Shown: positions 18,840 to 26,932 of the stretch, one piece after another
How positions within the stretch are numbered: the first letter of the stretch is position 1
Layout: every line of letters starts with the position of its first letter
Origin: Thiomicrorhabdus sp. Milos-T2
GTDB taxonomy: Bacteria; Pseudomonadota; Gammaproteobacteria; Thiomicrospirales; Thiomicrospiraceae
DNA length: 64,000 bases
Reading direction: 5' to 3'
Assembly (NCBI RefSeq): GCF_000702325.1
Contig: NZ_KL370891.1
Span: 1,324,917-1,388,916 of the forward strand
The notes under the pieces: generated by a model
Databases searched by the model: none
Told to the model about the DNA's origin: nothing
The model's input: the letters and a program-made list of their open reading frames with translations, nothing else
Program-made: the position numbers and the translations under genes

Positions 18840-19079
18840 GAGACCTTTGCACTAGATAGGTGCGAAAGAAAAATAGGCGTAAGTACCCCTTGAGGGTAAA
18901 AAATTTGCCTGATTCTCGACTTACCCCTTCGTGCGTCGAGTTCTTCGTTTGCGGCGGAAAACGCAGGGAATAGCTAGCTATTCGCAAGTTGTCGCCCAAC
19001 GGAAGTACCCTTGGGGTACAACAAAAATCAGGTGAATTTTAACCATTTTTACTCGTGCATACTCTCGTGCAAAGGTCTC
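18840..19079 (-). mobile_element. MITE-like element B, copy 2 (240 bp)
   Basis: GAGACCTTTGCA ends and shared interior (CCTTGAGGGTAAAAA, the GAATAGCTAGCTATTC core), inverted relative to copy 1. It lies between the peptide-binding lipoprotein gene and the L,D-transpeptidase gene. Another solitary GAGACCTTTGCA end begins 3 bp further on (19083), separated by TAT, which also precedes the left end, so the target duplication is ambiguous. The whole 18815-19122 gap is this element plus that solitary end. Confidence 0.87.
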
Positions 19080-19122
19080 TATGAGACCTTTGCAAGACTC
19101 TGCGTAAAAAGATCTCGTCTCA

Positions 19123-20667
19123 TTAAGATTTAATCACATTCAAAAGTCCATCTAAACGACCATCAGAAAATAACTGATTAGCGAATATTTCTTTTCTCGC
19201 TACGGCATATTGGTCTTCATACCAAAGCGGTATTGTCGCTAAGGTTTGTTGTAAATGGCGTTGTAATTCTTGGTAAAGTTTAGCTTGATCTGCCAGGTTT
19301 TGGGTTTTACCCGCCAATCGAATTAACTGATCGGCCTTATCATCACGATAACGTCCACGATTAGCCCCATTGGGTGGAATTGCATTCGAGTCAAATACAT
19401 ACTGAAAAATATCAGGGCTTTTAATTCCTACCCAAGCCAAACTATATAATTGAAAACGCCCTTTTTTAATATCACTGTAAAAGGTTCCCCAATCGTAACT
19501 TTGAATATTGAGATGAATCCCAATCTGTTTTAGTTGCGATTGATAGATTGTTGCCAAACGAATTCGCGTTGGATCGTTTGAAGTTTTATAACTTAAAGTA
19601 ATAATGGGTTCTTGGTTTTCATTATAAGTAACCAGGCCTGGTAACTTGTCTAAATCTAAGGTTTTAAGCAAGGCCTTGGCTTTTTCTGGATTATATTCAT
19701 ACTGCGGCATATTTTGCACGCCACACCAGTGTTCTGGTACTAATAAACCACCCGCTAAACGAGCATGGCCAGAAAACATGGCATTAACAATGGCTTGTCT
19801 ATCAATTCCATGAGCTATCGCTTCACGCAATGCCGATTGAGCTAATAACGGATCATCAAAGTTAAAACCGATATAACCAAAATTAGTTCCTTTATGCCAG
19901 CTCACGTTCAACTCAGGTTGTTTAAGACAATATTGAACCAGTTCGGGTGATAAGTCATTTTGAATAATATCTAACTCACCCTTTTTAAGTTTTAACACTC
20001 TGACCGTAGCATCTTTAACAGGTATAAATACTAAATTAACCCCATCTTTACGGCGTTTAATCACCAATTTTTGCTCAGATAAAGAGACAAACTCACAATC
20101 CCCCGACCCCATTGGCTGTTCTTGAAACCGGTGCTTATTCTCTATCAGTTTTTTAGGCAAAATACCGATGACTAAACGTCCAACAAATAAAGCGTCAGGC
20201 TTATCTATCTCAAACTCAATTTCGGTTGAGTTTAAAGCTTTAATAGAAACAATTCCTTTTAAAGAACCTCTATGGGCAGAACCAAAATCAGGATCTAAAA
20301 TACTTTGATAAGTGGCAACCACATCATCTGCTGTTAGAGATAAACCATTATGAAACACAGAGTTTTCTTGAAGGGTAAAAACATAACGAGTATTGGATAT
20401 TTGCTGCCAGGTTGCTAAATCAGGAACCGCTTCAAAACGTTCATTAAAATCAATAAGCTGACGATACAGTAAACGATTAATTCGGCTCGATAAGGCATCA
20501 GTCGCCTTACGTGGGTCTAACATTCTTGGACGAGAGGTAATCCCAACTAGAATTTCTGAAAGGTTTGATTGAGATTGACAGCCCGATAACCCTACCAGGC
20601 CTGGTAAAGTTATTAAAGAAGCGGACATAACACCACGTTTAATAAACTGGCGACGTTTAATGCTCAA
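19123..20667 (-). CDS. Peptide ABC transporter substrate-binding lipoprotein (SBP_bac_5)
   Basis: A roughly 514-residue periplasmic solute-binding protein of the Opp/Dpp/nickel class: RPRMLDPRKATDALSSRI, VPDLATWQ, YVFTLQENSVFHNGLSLTAD and the ALREAIAHGIDRQAIV motif are typical. The N-terminus carries both a twin-arginine motif (KRRQFIKRG) and a lipobox (LVGLSGC), suggesting a Tat-exported lipoprotein. I chose the TTG at 20667 because GGAG lies 5 nt upstream and it places the signal at the N-terminus; a GTG at 20694 is the alternative. Two perfect CCAGGCCTGG sites (19632, 20595) are read as LPGLV. It presumably feeds the two permeases downstream. Confidence 0.92.
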   Translation of the reverse strand: MSIKRRQFIKRGVMSASLITLPGLVGLSGCQSQSNLSEILVGITSRPRMLDPRKATDALSSRINRLLYRQLIDFNERFEAVPDLATWQQISNTRYVFTLQENSVFHNGLSLTADDVVATYQSILDPDFGSAHRGSLKGIVSIKALNSTEIEFEIDKPDALFVGRLVIGILPKKLIENKHRFQEQPMGSGDCEFVSLSEQKLVIKRRKDGVNLVFIPVKDATVRVLKLKKGELDIIQNDLSPELVQYCLKQPELNVSWHKGTNFGYIGFNFDDPLLAQSALREAIAHGIDRQAIVNAMFSGHARLAGGLLVPEHWCGVQNMPQYEYNPEKAKALLKTLDLDKLPGLVTYNENQEPIITLSYKTSNDPTRIRLATIYQSQLKQIGIHLNIQSYDWGTFYSDIKKGRFQLYSLAWVGIKSPDIFQYVFDSNAIPPNGANRGRYRDDKADQLIRLAGKTQNLADQAKLYQELQRHLQQTLATIPLWYEDQYAVARKEIFANQLFSDGRLDGLLNVIKS

Positions 20668-20729
20668 ACAAACTCCAATAACAATAACTAACACAATAAT
20701 AAATAAAGCAATACATAACTAACTAAACT

Positions 20730-22178
20730 CTATTTATTCGCCATTTTTGAAGATTGTGGTACTTGTAGTAAAGGTTCAAAAACCTGAATATCATCAATGG
20801 TTAAATCCCCTAAACTCGCTTCCAAGTTTAGACGACTAATCACTTGGTTATGTAATGCTTCAACCAGATTTTTATGCGCGCTGGTTTGATTTGTTCTGGC
20901 GGTTAACACTTCAAGTAGGCTTTTTAAACCAACTTTATAGCCTTCTTCAGCCGACTCTAAAAAAGCATCCGTTGACTTAACAGCCTCTTTTAATGCCAAT
21001 ATCAGTTTTTCGCCACGCTGGATATTTAATACTTGAGTTCTAACATTTAATCTTGCACTCTCTTGAGCATCTCTTAAGGCTTGCTGTGCAGCAATAGATT
21101 GATACTTTGCGGCACTGACTTGAGAGTTAGTTGCCCCACCAGAATATAAAGGCATTGAAACCGATACACCAACAGAGGTTGCATTGTTATCTGCATAAGC
21201 TGCCCCCGAGTAATCAGAATAATCTGTATCACTATACTTAGCTTGTAAAGAAACCGTTGGCCAATACCCACTGCGCTGAACCTCAATTTCTTCAGTGGCT
21301 TGTGCTAACTGTGCTTGCGCTTGTTTTACCGTTAAATTTTCTACTTCAGCAGTTTTTTCTAACTGATTCGTGGCTAAAGAGGTTGTTGGTAGGTTTGCGT
21401 TAGGTAATAAAGCTTTTAAGTCATTCTGTTTTAACCGGGTCACAGATTGACCCGTAATTTTAGCAAGTGCTTCTAACGCAACATCCAAACCGTTTTCAGC
21501 ACTGATGGTTTCTGATTTTGACAAATCAAAACTAGATTTAGCTTGTAAAACATCTACACGGCTTGATAAACCTAATTCTGCTGAAGCTTCTGCCGTTTTG
21601 TATTGCGTGAGATCTGCAGCTTGCTTTGTTTTAGAAAGTTCCAAACTCGTTTGCGCTAATAAAACATCAAAATAACGTTGAGAAACTCGCAAAATTAAAT
21701 CTTGTTCAGCATTTTTATAAGTTGCTACCGCCGCTTCAGCAGCATATTTTGCCTGGTCATATCTTGCCCAACTACTGTGCTGATACAAAGACTGATTAAG
21801 CGTTAAAGAAAGACTTTCAGTATTAACATCCGCAGAATCAATATTGCTATCGGTTATAAAATAACTACCGTCTGCCTGTACTTGTGGTAACAATGCCGCT
21901 CTTGCGGTATCAACACCTTGAAGATTTGATTGATACTGTGACTGAGCCTGTGCTAATTTAGCATCATGACTCAGTGCCATTTTATAAACGTCAGTTAAGC
22001 CTAAAGCATTTGCAAAAGCTAACGGGCTCGTCATAGCCAATATAGCCGAAACAATGAGTTTTTTTGTGACTTTTTTAGGGAGGTTTTCAGTAAAATTTTT
22101 ACGCAATTGTCTTTCCCTTTTATGGGTAAAAAAGTAAGTCGTATTTTGATTCGTTGTTTGTTTATTACTGTTTTTCAT
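20730..22178 (-). CDS. tolC: TolC-family outer-membrane channel protein
   Basis: A 482-residue outer-membrane efflux protein that forms the trimeric exit duct for type I secretion and RND pumps. It has the duplicated coiled-coil/beta-strand architecture: DVYKMALSHDAKLAQAQSQY, YFDVLLAQTSLELSKTKQ, VDVLQAKSSFDLSKSE, and in the second half VSVSMPLYSGGATNSQVS and LLEVLTARTNQTSAHKNL. The signal peptide (LIVSAILAMTSPLAFANA) begins about 40 residues in from the ATG, which overlaps the CYTH gene by 14 bp. A TTG at 22106, with AAGGGAAA upstream, would give a normal-length leader. Confidence 0.94.
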   Translation of the reverse strand: MKNSNKQTTNQNTTYFFTHKRERQLRKNFTENLPKKVTKKLIVSAILAMTSPLAFANALGLTDVYKMALSHDAKLAQAQSQYQSNLQGVDTARAALLPQVQADGSYFITDSNIDSADVNTESLSLTLNQSLYQHSSWARYDQAKYAAEAAVATYKNAEQDLILRVSQRYFDVLLAQTSLELSKTKQAADLTQYKTAEASAELGLSSRVDVLQAKSSFDLSKSETISAENGLDVALEALAKITGQSVTRLKQNDLKALLPNANLPTTSLATNQLEKTAEVENLTVKQAQAQLAQATEEIEVQRSGYWPTVSLQAKYSDTDYSDYSGAAYADNNATSVGVSVSMPLYSGGATNSQVSAAKYQSIAAQQALRDAQESARLNVRTQVLNIQRGEKLILALKEAVKSTDAFLESAEEGYKVGLKSLLEVLTARTNQTSAHKNLVEALHNQVISRLNLEASLGDLTIDDIQVFEPLLQVPQSSKMANK

Positions 22179-22662
22179 CTTCGCTCCAACTATTAAATGG
22201 ACGTTTACTTAAACTAATATTATAAAAACGGACCTCTTCAGTCACTTCTCTTCCTGCCCATTCTGGCATTGAGAAGGTTTCGTCTTCGCTCTGTATTTCT
22301 ACTTCAGCAATCACCAAGCCTTGATTATCACCAAAAAACTCATCAATTTCCCATGTATGACTATCTACCGTGACTAAGTGGCGCTCTTTTTCAATAACTG
22401 GCCCAGATGCTAACGTCGCTAATATTTTTTTACCGTCATCTAACGGTATTTCATACTCATATTCATCACGGCTTAACCCAATTTCTAAGCTCTTAATATT
22501 CATATTGGCTTTATCGCCTTCAATACGAACTCTAACCGAACTTTTTGCACTCTTATCTGAAATATCATTGAGATAACCTTGTGCAAAATGTGTTTTTTTA
22601 TGGGCTAAAGCTTTCCAATCTTGATTTTTTAATAAGAACTTACGCTCTATTTCTCGTGCCAT
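22165..22662 (-). CDS. CYTH-domain phosphohydrolase
   Basis: A 165-residue protein starting MAREIERKFLL, the ExExK signature of the CYTH (CyaB/thiamine triphosphatase) superfamily. The other charged strands of the triphosphate tunnel are SVRVRIEGDKANMNIK, YEYEIPLDDGKKIL, EKERHLV, WEIDEFFGDNQGLVIAEVE. Bacterial members cleave inorganic triphosphate or ThTP, and some are class IV adenylate cyclases; a tripolyphosphatase is most likely here. It overlaps tolC by 14 bp and follows cysM by 24 bp. Confidence 0.9.
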   Translation of the reverse strand: MAREIERKFLLKNQDWKALAHKKTHFAQGYLNDISDKSAKSSVRVRIEGDKANMNIKSLEIGLSRDEYEYEIPLDDGKKILATLASGPVIEKERHLVTVDSHTWEIDEFFGDNQGLVIAEVEIQSEDETFSMPEWAGREVTEEVRFYNISLSKRPFNSWSEDEKQ

Positions 22663-22686
22663 GCAATAAGGTTCCTAAAATTGAAT

Positions 22687-23583
22687 TTAATGAGAATTAT
22701 ACACGCCTGTAGAGAGATATCGGTCTCCTCGGTCACAAATAATGCAAACAATTACCGCATTTTCAACTTCTTCAGCTACTTTTAAAGCGGCTGCAACGCA
22801 ACCGCCAGAAGAAACACCACCAAAAATCCCTTCTTCATTAGCCAGACGGCGCATGGTATTTTCAGCCAAAGGCTGCGACATATCAATAATTCGATCTACA
22901 CGGGTAGACTCATAAATCTTAGGCATATATTCCTTTGGCCAACGACGAATACCTGGGATTGCGGCACCATCTTCTGGCTGAACTCCCACAATTTGAATAT
23001 CTGAATTCTGCTCTTTTAAAAACATAGAAGTTCCCATGATTGTGCCGGTGGTGCCCATTGCACTAACAAAGTGGGTGACGGTACCTTCAGTATCTCGCCA
23101 AACTTCAGGCCCCGTAGATTGGTAATGCGCTAAGGGGTTATCTGGGTTAGCAAACTGGTCTAAAACCACACCTTCACCATTACGAGCCATTTTCTCAGCT
23201 AAATCACGTGCGCCTTCCATACCGTGCTCTTTGGTGACTTCAATAAGCTCTGCGCCATAAGCGGCCATAGAAGCTTTACGCTCCATACTCATATTATTTG
23301 GCATGATTAATTTCATTTTATAACCCATCATGGCGGCACCCATGGCCAAGGCAATACCGGTATTACCACTGGTGGCTTCAATCAAGGTATCGCCTGGGGA
23401 AATTTCACCACGGAGTTCAGCCTGCTTAATCATATTAATCGCTGGACGATCTTTTACTGAACCGGCTGGATTATTACCTTCTAACTTAGCTAACACCACA
23501 CTGTTGGTTTTAGGATTAACCAATCTTTGTAACTTAACTAAAGGGGTATTTCCCACAAAATCCATTAATGTTTTATATTGCAT
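22687..23583 (-). CDS. cysM: Cysteine synthase B
   Basis: PLP-dependent O-acetylserine (thiol)-lyase; the CysM isoform can also use thiosulfate to make S-sulfocysteine, which would suit a sulfur oxidiser. It has 298 residues. The PLP lysine is in NPAGSVKDRPAINMI, the substrate loop is EATSGNTGIALA, and VSAMGTTGTIMGTSMFL binds the phosphate. The C-terminus GGVSSGGCVAAALKVAEE and CDRGDRYLSTGVY matches CysM rather than CysK. The upstream 24-bp spacing to the CYTH gene suggests co-transcription. Confidence 0.95.
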   Translation of the reverse strand: MQYKTLMDFVGNTPLVKLQRLVNPKTNSVVLAKLEGNNPAGSVKDRPAINMIKQAELRGEISPGDTLIEATSGNTGIALAMGAAMMGYKMKLIMPNNMSMERKASMAAYGAELIEVTKEHGMEGARDLAEKMARNGEGVVLDQFANPDNPLAHYQSTGPEVWRDTEGTVTHFVSAMGTTGTIMGTSMFLKEQNSDIQIVGVQPEDGAAIPGIRRWPKEYMPKIYESTRVDRIIDMSQPLAENTMRRLANEEGIFGGVSSGGCVAAALKVAEEVENAVIVCIICDRGDRYLSTGVYNSH

Positions 23584-23707
23584 TACTCATCCTAAAATAC
23601 TTTTTTGGTTGAAACACCAAACACGCTGTTTTATTGAGAACTTTGCGCAGATTAAAGTGATAAAAATTCACCCTTTTTGCTTCGCATCACACCTGCAAAG
23701 GTCTCTT

Positions 23708-24601
23708 TTAATTAAGCCACAAACCAACGGCTATAAAAAATGGGGCAAGTAGATTACTGATAACATTCATCGCTAGCGCAGGCATAAACTTACTAGCATT
23801 ATCATAATCCCTTAACGCAATTATCACCATAGGAATTACGACTATCAACAAGGTTAAAACCCAAAAAAGTGTAATGGGTAGATTAAAGGCATAAACACTC
23901 AAGACAAAACTCGCAAAAGCTAAAAACTCGAACGTGGCAAAAATATAAATTCCATTACGCACCCCTAGTTTCATTAAGATATTGTAACGCCCGACTTTTT
24001 CATCCGCTTTTAAGTCTGGTATTTGATTCAAAAGTAATAAATTATTGACCAAGAAAAATGGCACTAGAGATAGTGAAAAAGCCAACCAACTTAATTCCCC
24101 GGTTAAGACAAAATAACTACCTAATATCATTAAGGGCCCAAAAGCCAGGCCTGGTGAAATTAAACATAGCCAAGGTGATTTGGTAATTTTAGAAGTATAA
24201 AAAATAACAATTAATAACCCTACAAGTCCTATCGGTAATATTTGCCAGCCTTTCAGATAAATAAAATTTCCCCCAATAACAACCAATAACAATAGACATA
24301 ATTTAAAGGCATTTAAAACGGCTTGACTCGCCAAGGGATTAGCCTGCAAAGCACCGCTACCGCCACTAAAAGGAGTTTTATCGGTCATAAAATCTAAGCC
24401 CGATAAATTATCTTGGTATTCATTCAATAAATTGACTGCAGCATGCGCTAAAACAGCTCCTAGCAGGGTAATTACAAAAACCCACCAAGACCAATTAACC
24501 CCTTCATAACTTGCTAATGCTGCGGCCAATAAAACCACAGAAACACTCAATAGCAAAAAATTAGGCCTAGCGGCCATTAAGACAGTTTTAAAATTATGCA
24601 A
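23708..24601 (-). CDS. UbiA-family prenyltransferase (MenA-like)
   Basis: A 297-residue inner-membrane prenyltransferase with about eight or nine helices. The first Asp-rich motif is NLLNEYQDNLSGLDF, and the second is NQIPDLKADEKVGRYNILM; both bind Mg-diphosphate of the isoprenoid donor. The sequence resembles the MenA group (1,4-dihydroxy-2-naphthoate prenyltransferase) more than UbiA, but no other menaquinone genes are present, so the acceptor is undecided. The start is TTG at 24601 with AAGGA immediately upstream; ATG at 24577 is the alternative. A CCAGGCCTGG site at 24145 is read as SPGLA. Confidence 0.87.
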   Translation of the reverse strand: MHNFKTVLMAARPNFLLLSVSVVLLAAALASYEGVNWSWWVFVITLLGAVLAHAAVNLLNEYQDNLSGLDFMTDKTPFSGGSGALQANPLASQAVLNAFKLCLLLLVVIGGNFIYLKGWQILPIGLVGLLIVIFYTSKITKSPWLCLISPGLAFGPLMILGSYFVLTGELSWLAFSLSLVPFFLVNNLLLLNQIPDLKADEKVGRYNILMKLGVRNGIYIFATFEFLAFASFVLSVYAFNLPITLFWVLTLLIVVIPMVIIALRDYDNASKFMPALAMNVISNLLAPFFIAVGLWLN

Positions 24602-24704
24602 AATCCTTCCTTCAATATGATTACTCGAGCAAGAAAAAACTAAATGACTGTATGTAATTTATTAAGACGAATAATATTGTAAAACCTTTGATTTAATCAG
24701 ACCG

Positions 24705-24800
24705 TTCTGAGATTGAGAAGCCTTTTTAAATGTTAAGTTTTTACCTTAATTTTTGTCATTCAGGCTTCCCATTGCTTATTCTCACCACTGTAGCGTTTTT
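24705..24800 (-). repeat. Degenerate fragment of structured repeat A (inverted)
   Basis: GATTGAGAAGCCTTTTTAAA followed by CATTCAGGCTTCCC matches the complement of the distal end of repeat A (compare 6210-6290 and 52045-52115) at reduced identity. It appears to be a decayed third copy in the 24602-24806 gap. Confidence 0.6.
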
Positions 24801-24806
24801 TTACAT

Positions 24807-25709
24807 CTAATCAACTAAATAACCATCCAATCGCTTAAACCATCCTTTTAACCAACGCTGTTCTTTTCTATTTACTGGTGCTAGTTTTACTCTCAACGAC
24901 AACCGGGATTTAGCGGCAACAATAAATTGATTTAGCAAAACTTTATTCGCATGAGTCTTAGCATGAGAATTAATACCAACATTATCACTATCATTAACTG
25001 AAATTAATGGCATCGCTTCAAGCACTGAAAATAATCCCCACTGCTCTCCTTGATAATTTTCTTTTTGATTTCCAAAGCCTTTAAAATTGACATAATCGAG
25101 CAGAGCAAATCGCCCTTTTTTAAAGCCCATCATACGTTCAACAATCGATACATAATGAGCTTGCTTAGTTTGAGAAAACAGAGCTAAACGTTTGGTAAAT
25201 TCAGAGTTAAATCGATGGGCAATAAACTCTGCTTGATAAGACTGAGTATTTAATAACCAAGTTCTCAATTGCGTTAACTCAGTACCTGACCAGGCCTGGT
25301 CAAACTCTAATTTTGATTGCCAGGGTGCATTAAAAGGCGATAATTTTTGCAAAAAAAGCGGCAGCGGTTTAAACCTTGAAACGTAATCGACCATTTTTGG
25401 GAACGTCTCTTCATAAGTTTGTTTTACCCCTTGCGGATACCAAATAAAATGCCCTATTCCAAAAGAAGGAAAATCTTCTACTTTACCCCAATAGGTTAAA
25501 TTTTTTGGTTTAGCGGCGCATTCATTTTGATAAATTTTATGACCAACCCAACGAGCTTCTTGCTGGCTAATACTTTGAAAAGAAATAGAAGATTGATGCT
25601 TAGTGTAAGCGTAAACAGAGTCAGAAACAAACTGAAGAATAACTCCTAATACTATAATTTTTATAATTTTTATAATTTTTATAGTTTTTATAGAAGCTCT
25701 ATGAGTCAT
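24807..25709 (-). CDS. Secreted protein of unknown function
   Basis: About 300 residues from the ATG at 25709. The N-terminus is a signal peptide whose hydrophobic core is encoded by a 9-bp tandem repeat (IKIIKIIKII), ending near SVYAYT. The most conserved-looking stretch is YWGKVEDFPSFGIGHFIWYP followed by YEETFPKMV. I associate this with an uncharacterised bacterial family with a lysozyme-like motif pattern, but I cannot name a function. The frame extends upstream to 25811, but that part covers a perfect 24-bp palindrome and lacks a signal at its start. A CCAGGCCTGG site at 25290 is read as DQAWS. Confidence 0.7.
   Translation of the reverse strand: MTHRASIKTIKIIKIIKIIVLGVILQFVSDSVYAYTKHQSSISFQSISQQEARWVGHKIYQNECAAKPKNLTYWGKVEDFPSFGIGHFIWYPQGVKQTYEETFPKMVDYVSRFKPLPLFLQKLSPFNAPWQSKLEFDQAWSGTELTQLRTWLLNTQSYQAEFIAHRFNSEFTKRLALFSQTKQAHYVSIVERMMGFKKGRFALLDYVNFKGFGNQKENYQGEQWGLFSVLEAMPLISVNDSDNVGINSHAKTHANKVLLNQFIVAAKSRLSLRVKLAPVNRKEQRWLKGWFKRLDGYLVD
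25654..25689 (-). repeat. 9-bp tandem repeat in a signal-peptide coding region
   Basis: Four consecutive units of ATAATTTTT (last unit ATAGTTTTT), in frame with the secreted-protein gene. They encode the repeating Lys-Ile-Ile of the signal peptide. Confidence 0.85.
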
Positions 25710-25735
25710 AACTTTAAGAATAAAGTTAAATTTTA

Positions 25736-25759
25736 AACCTACCAGGCCTGGTAGGTTTA
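25736..25759. repeat. 24-bp palindrome with CCAGGCCTGG core
   Basis: A perfect palindrome with AAACCTA/TAGGTTT arms around the core 25742-25751, upstream of the secreted-protein gene. It is a strong hairpin in RNA. Confidence 0.87.
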
Positions 25760-25856
25760 ATTTGAATTTGCCTAAACATGGATTAGACAATTGATTGAGA
25801 GTTAACAGCATCCGTTAATCATCGTTTAAACTGCACTAAGCTATAAAGGTTCAGAT

Positions 25857-26522
25857 TTAATCTGCCAACAACGTAGCCAGATAACCATCCATATGCTTAA
25901 CCATACCTTTATACATCATAGGTAACTCAGGCACAACTGAGGCCTTAACACACTCTAATGCCAGTAAGTTTTCAGCCCATTTAGCCAATTTTGGTGTTTC
26001 TGATAATAAGTCTATTCCAGTAAGGTTTTTAATAAAATCCATACGCATAAACATGGGAGCATAAGCCGCATCAATCATAGTAAATTCTTCACCATTAAAA
26101 TAAGCGCCTCCCGAATGCACGGCTTCAAGTTGTTGCAATTTTTGTAAAACAACGCCTCGTTTTTCATTAGAAACAGCCTCATCTTTATGGGTTACCATAG
26201 GGTGTAAAGCCATTAAAATCTCACCACCAAAACTAATCCATGCACGATTTTTAGCTTTAACTAAAGGGTCAGTCGGTTGCAATGATGGTAGTGTAATCTC
26301 ATCTACATATTCTTGAATAACAGAAGATTCAAACAACACTTCACCATCCACTTTTAAAACCGGCACCTGCCCTAAAGGCGAAACTTCCTTAAACCATTCT
26401 GGAGGATTACCTAAGTCAATATAGGTAATATCAAAGTCAATATTCTTTTTCTTTAAAACAATAACGGCACGTTGAACAAATGGACATAATTTGAAACTGA
26501 TTAGTTCTAATGTTGTAGACAT
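25857..26522 (-). CDS. Glutathione S-transferase family protein
   Basis: A 221-residue two-domain GST. The thioredoxin-fold N-terminus SFKLCPFVQRAVIVLKKK has the CPF active-site pattern of omega/zeta-like or dehydroascorbate-reductase-type GSTs, where cysteine is catalytic. GQVPVLKVDGEVLFESSVIQ is the glutathione-binding cis-Pro and ESS region. The C-terminal helical domain follows (MIDAAYAPMFMRMDF). The substrate is unknown. It is a single gene, and a solitary GAGACCTTTGCA element end lies about 100 bp upstream. Confidence 0.92.
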   Translation of the reverse strand: MSTTLELISFKLCPFVQRAVIVLKKKNIDFDITYIDLGNPPEWFKEVSPLGQVPVLKVDGEVLFESSVIQEYVDEITLPSLQPTDPLVKAKNRAWISFGGEILMALHPMVTHKDEAVSNEKRGVVLQKLQQLEAVHSGGAYFNGEEFTMIDAAYAPMFMRMDFIKNLTGIDLLSETPKLAKWAENLLALECVKASVVPELPMMYKGMVKHMDGYLATLLAD

Positions 26523-26670
26523 GGGACTCTCTCAAATAGATATTAAATAAATGTTTTAATAAAGAAGATTAAACCATAAAAAAAGGCCTCTGGGTATAGT
26601 CGGCTAATTTTTTACTAGCAACTACTCTCAGAGACCTTTGCAAGGGTTAATGAATGTTTAAAGAAACCGT

Positions 26671-26928
26671 CTAAATTTTGTCAGACTTTACTAATTCGGT
26701 AAACTTTTCATAAAGCGTATCATGATCTTCAACCCTTTCTGGATCGGTAATAATGACATCTATCGGACAAACACTGATACACGTTGGGTTGTCGTAAAAC
26801 CCAACACATTCAGTGCATAAATCGGGGTTAATTTCATAAATTTTCTCACCCATAGAAATCGCTTTATTTGGGCATTCAGGCTCACACATATCGCAATTTA
26901 TACAGCCTTTAAGAATCTTTAACGCCAT
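26671..26928 (-). CDS. yfhL: YfhL-type 2[4Fe-4S] ferredoxin
   Basis: An 85-residue ferredoxin: CINCDMCEPECPNKAI is the first cluster motif, and CTECVGFYDNPTCISVCPID the second, with the longer inter-cysteine loop typical of the YfhL/Alvin type. It is a low-potential cytoplasmic electron carrier. I chose the ATG at 26928, 4 bp after the trhP stop, because the earlier in-frame start at 26958 would lie inside trhP. The tight linkage with trhP suggests it serves that tRNA-modifying enzyme. Confidence 0.92.
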   Translation of the reverse strand: MALKILKGCINCDMCEPECPNKAISMGEKIYEINPDLCTECVGFYDNPTCISVCPIDVIITDPERVEDHDTLYEKFTELVKSDKI

Positions 26929-26932
26929 GAAA

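Noticed and set aside
24807-25811. A longer 334-residue start for the secreted protein
   Set aside because: The added part would translate the 24-bp palindrome, and the signal peptide begins at the internal ATG.
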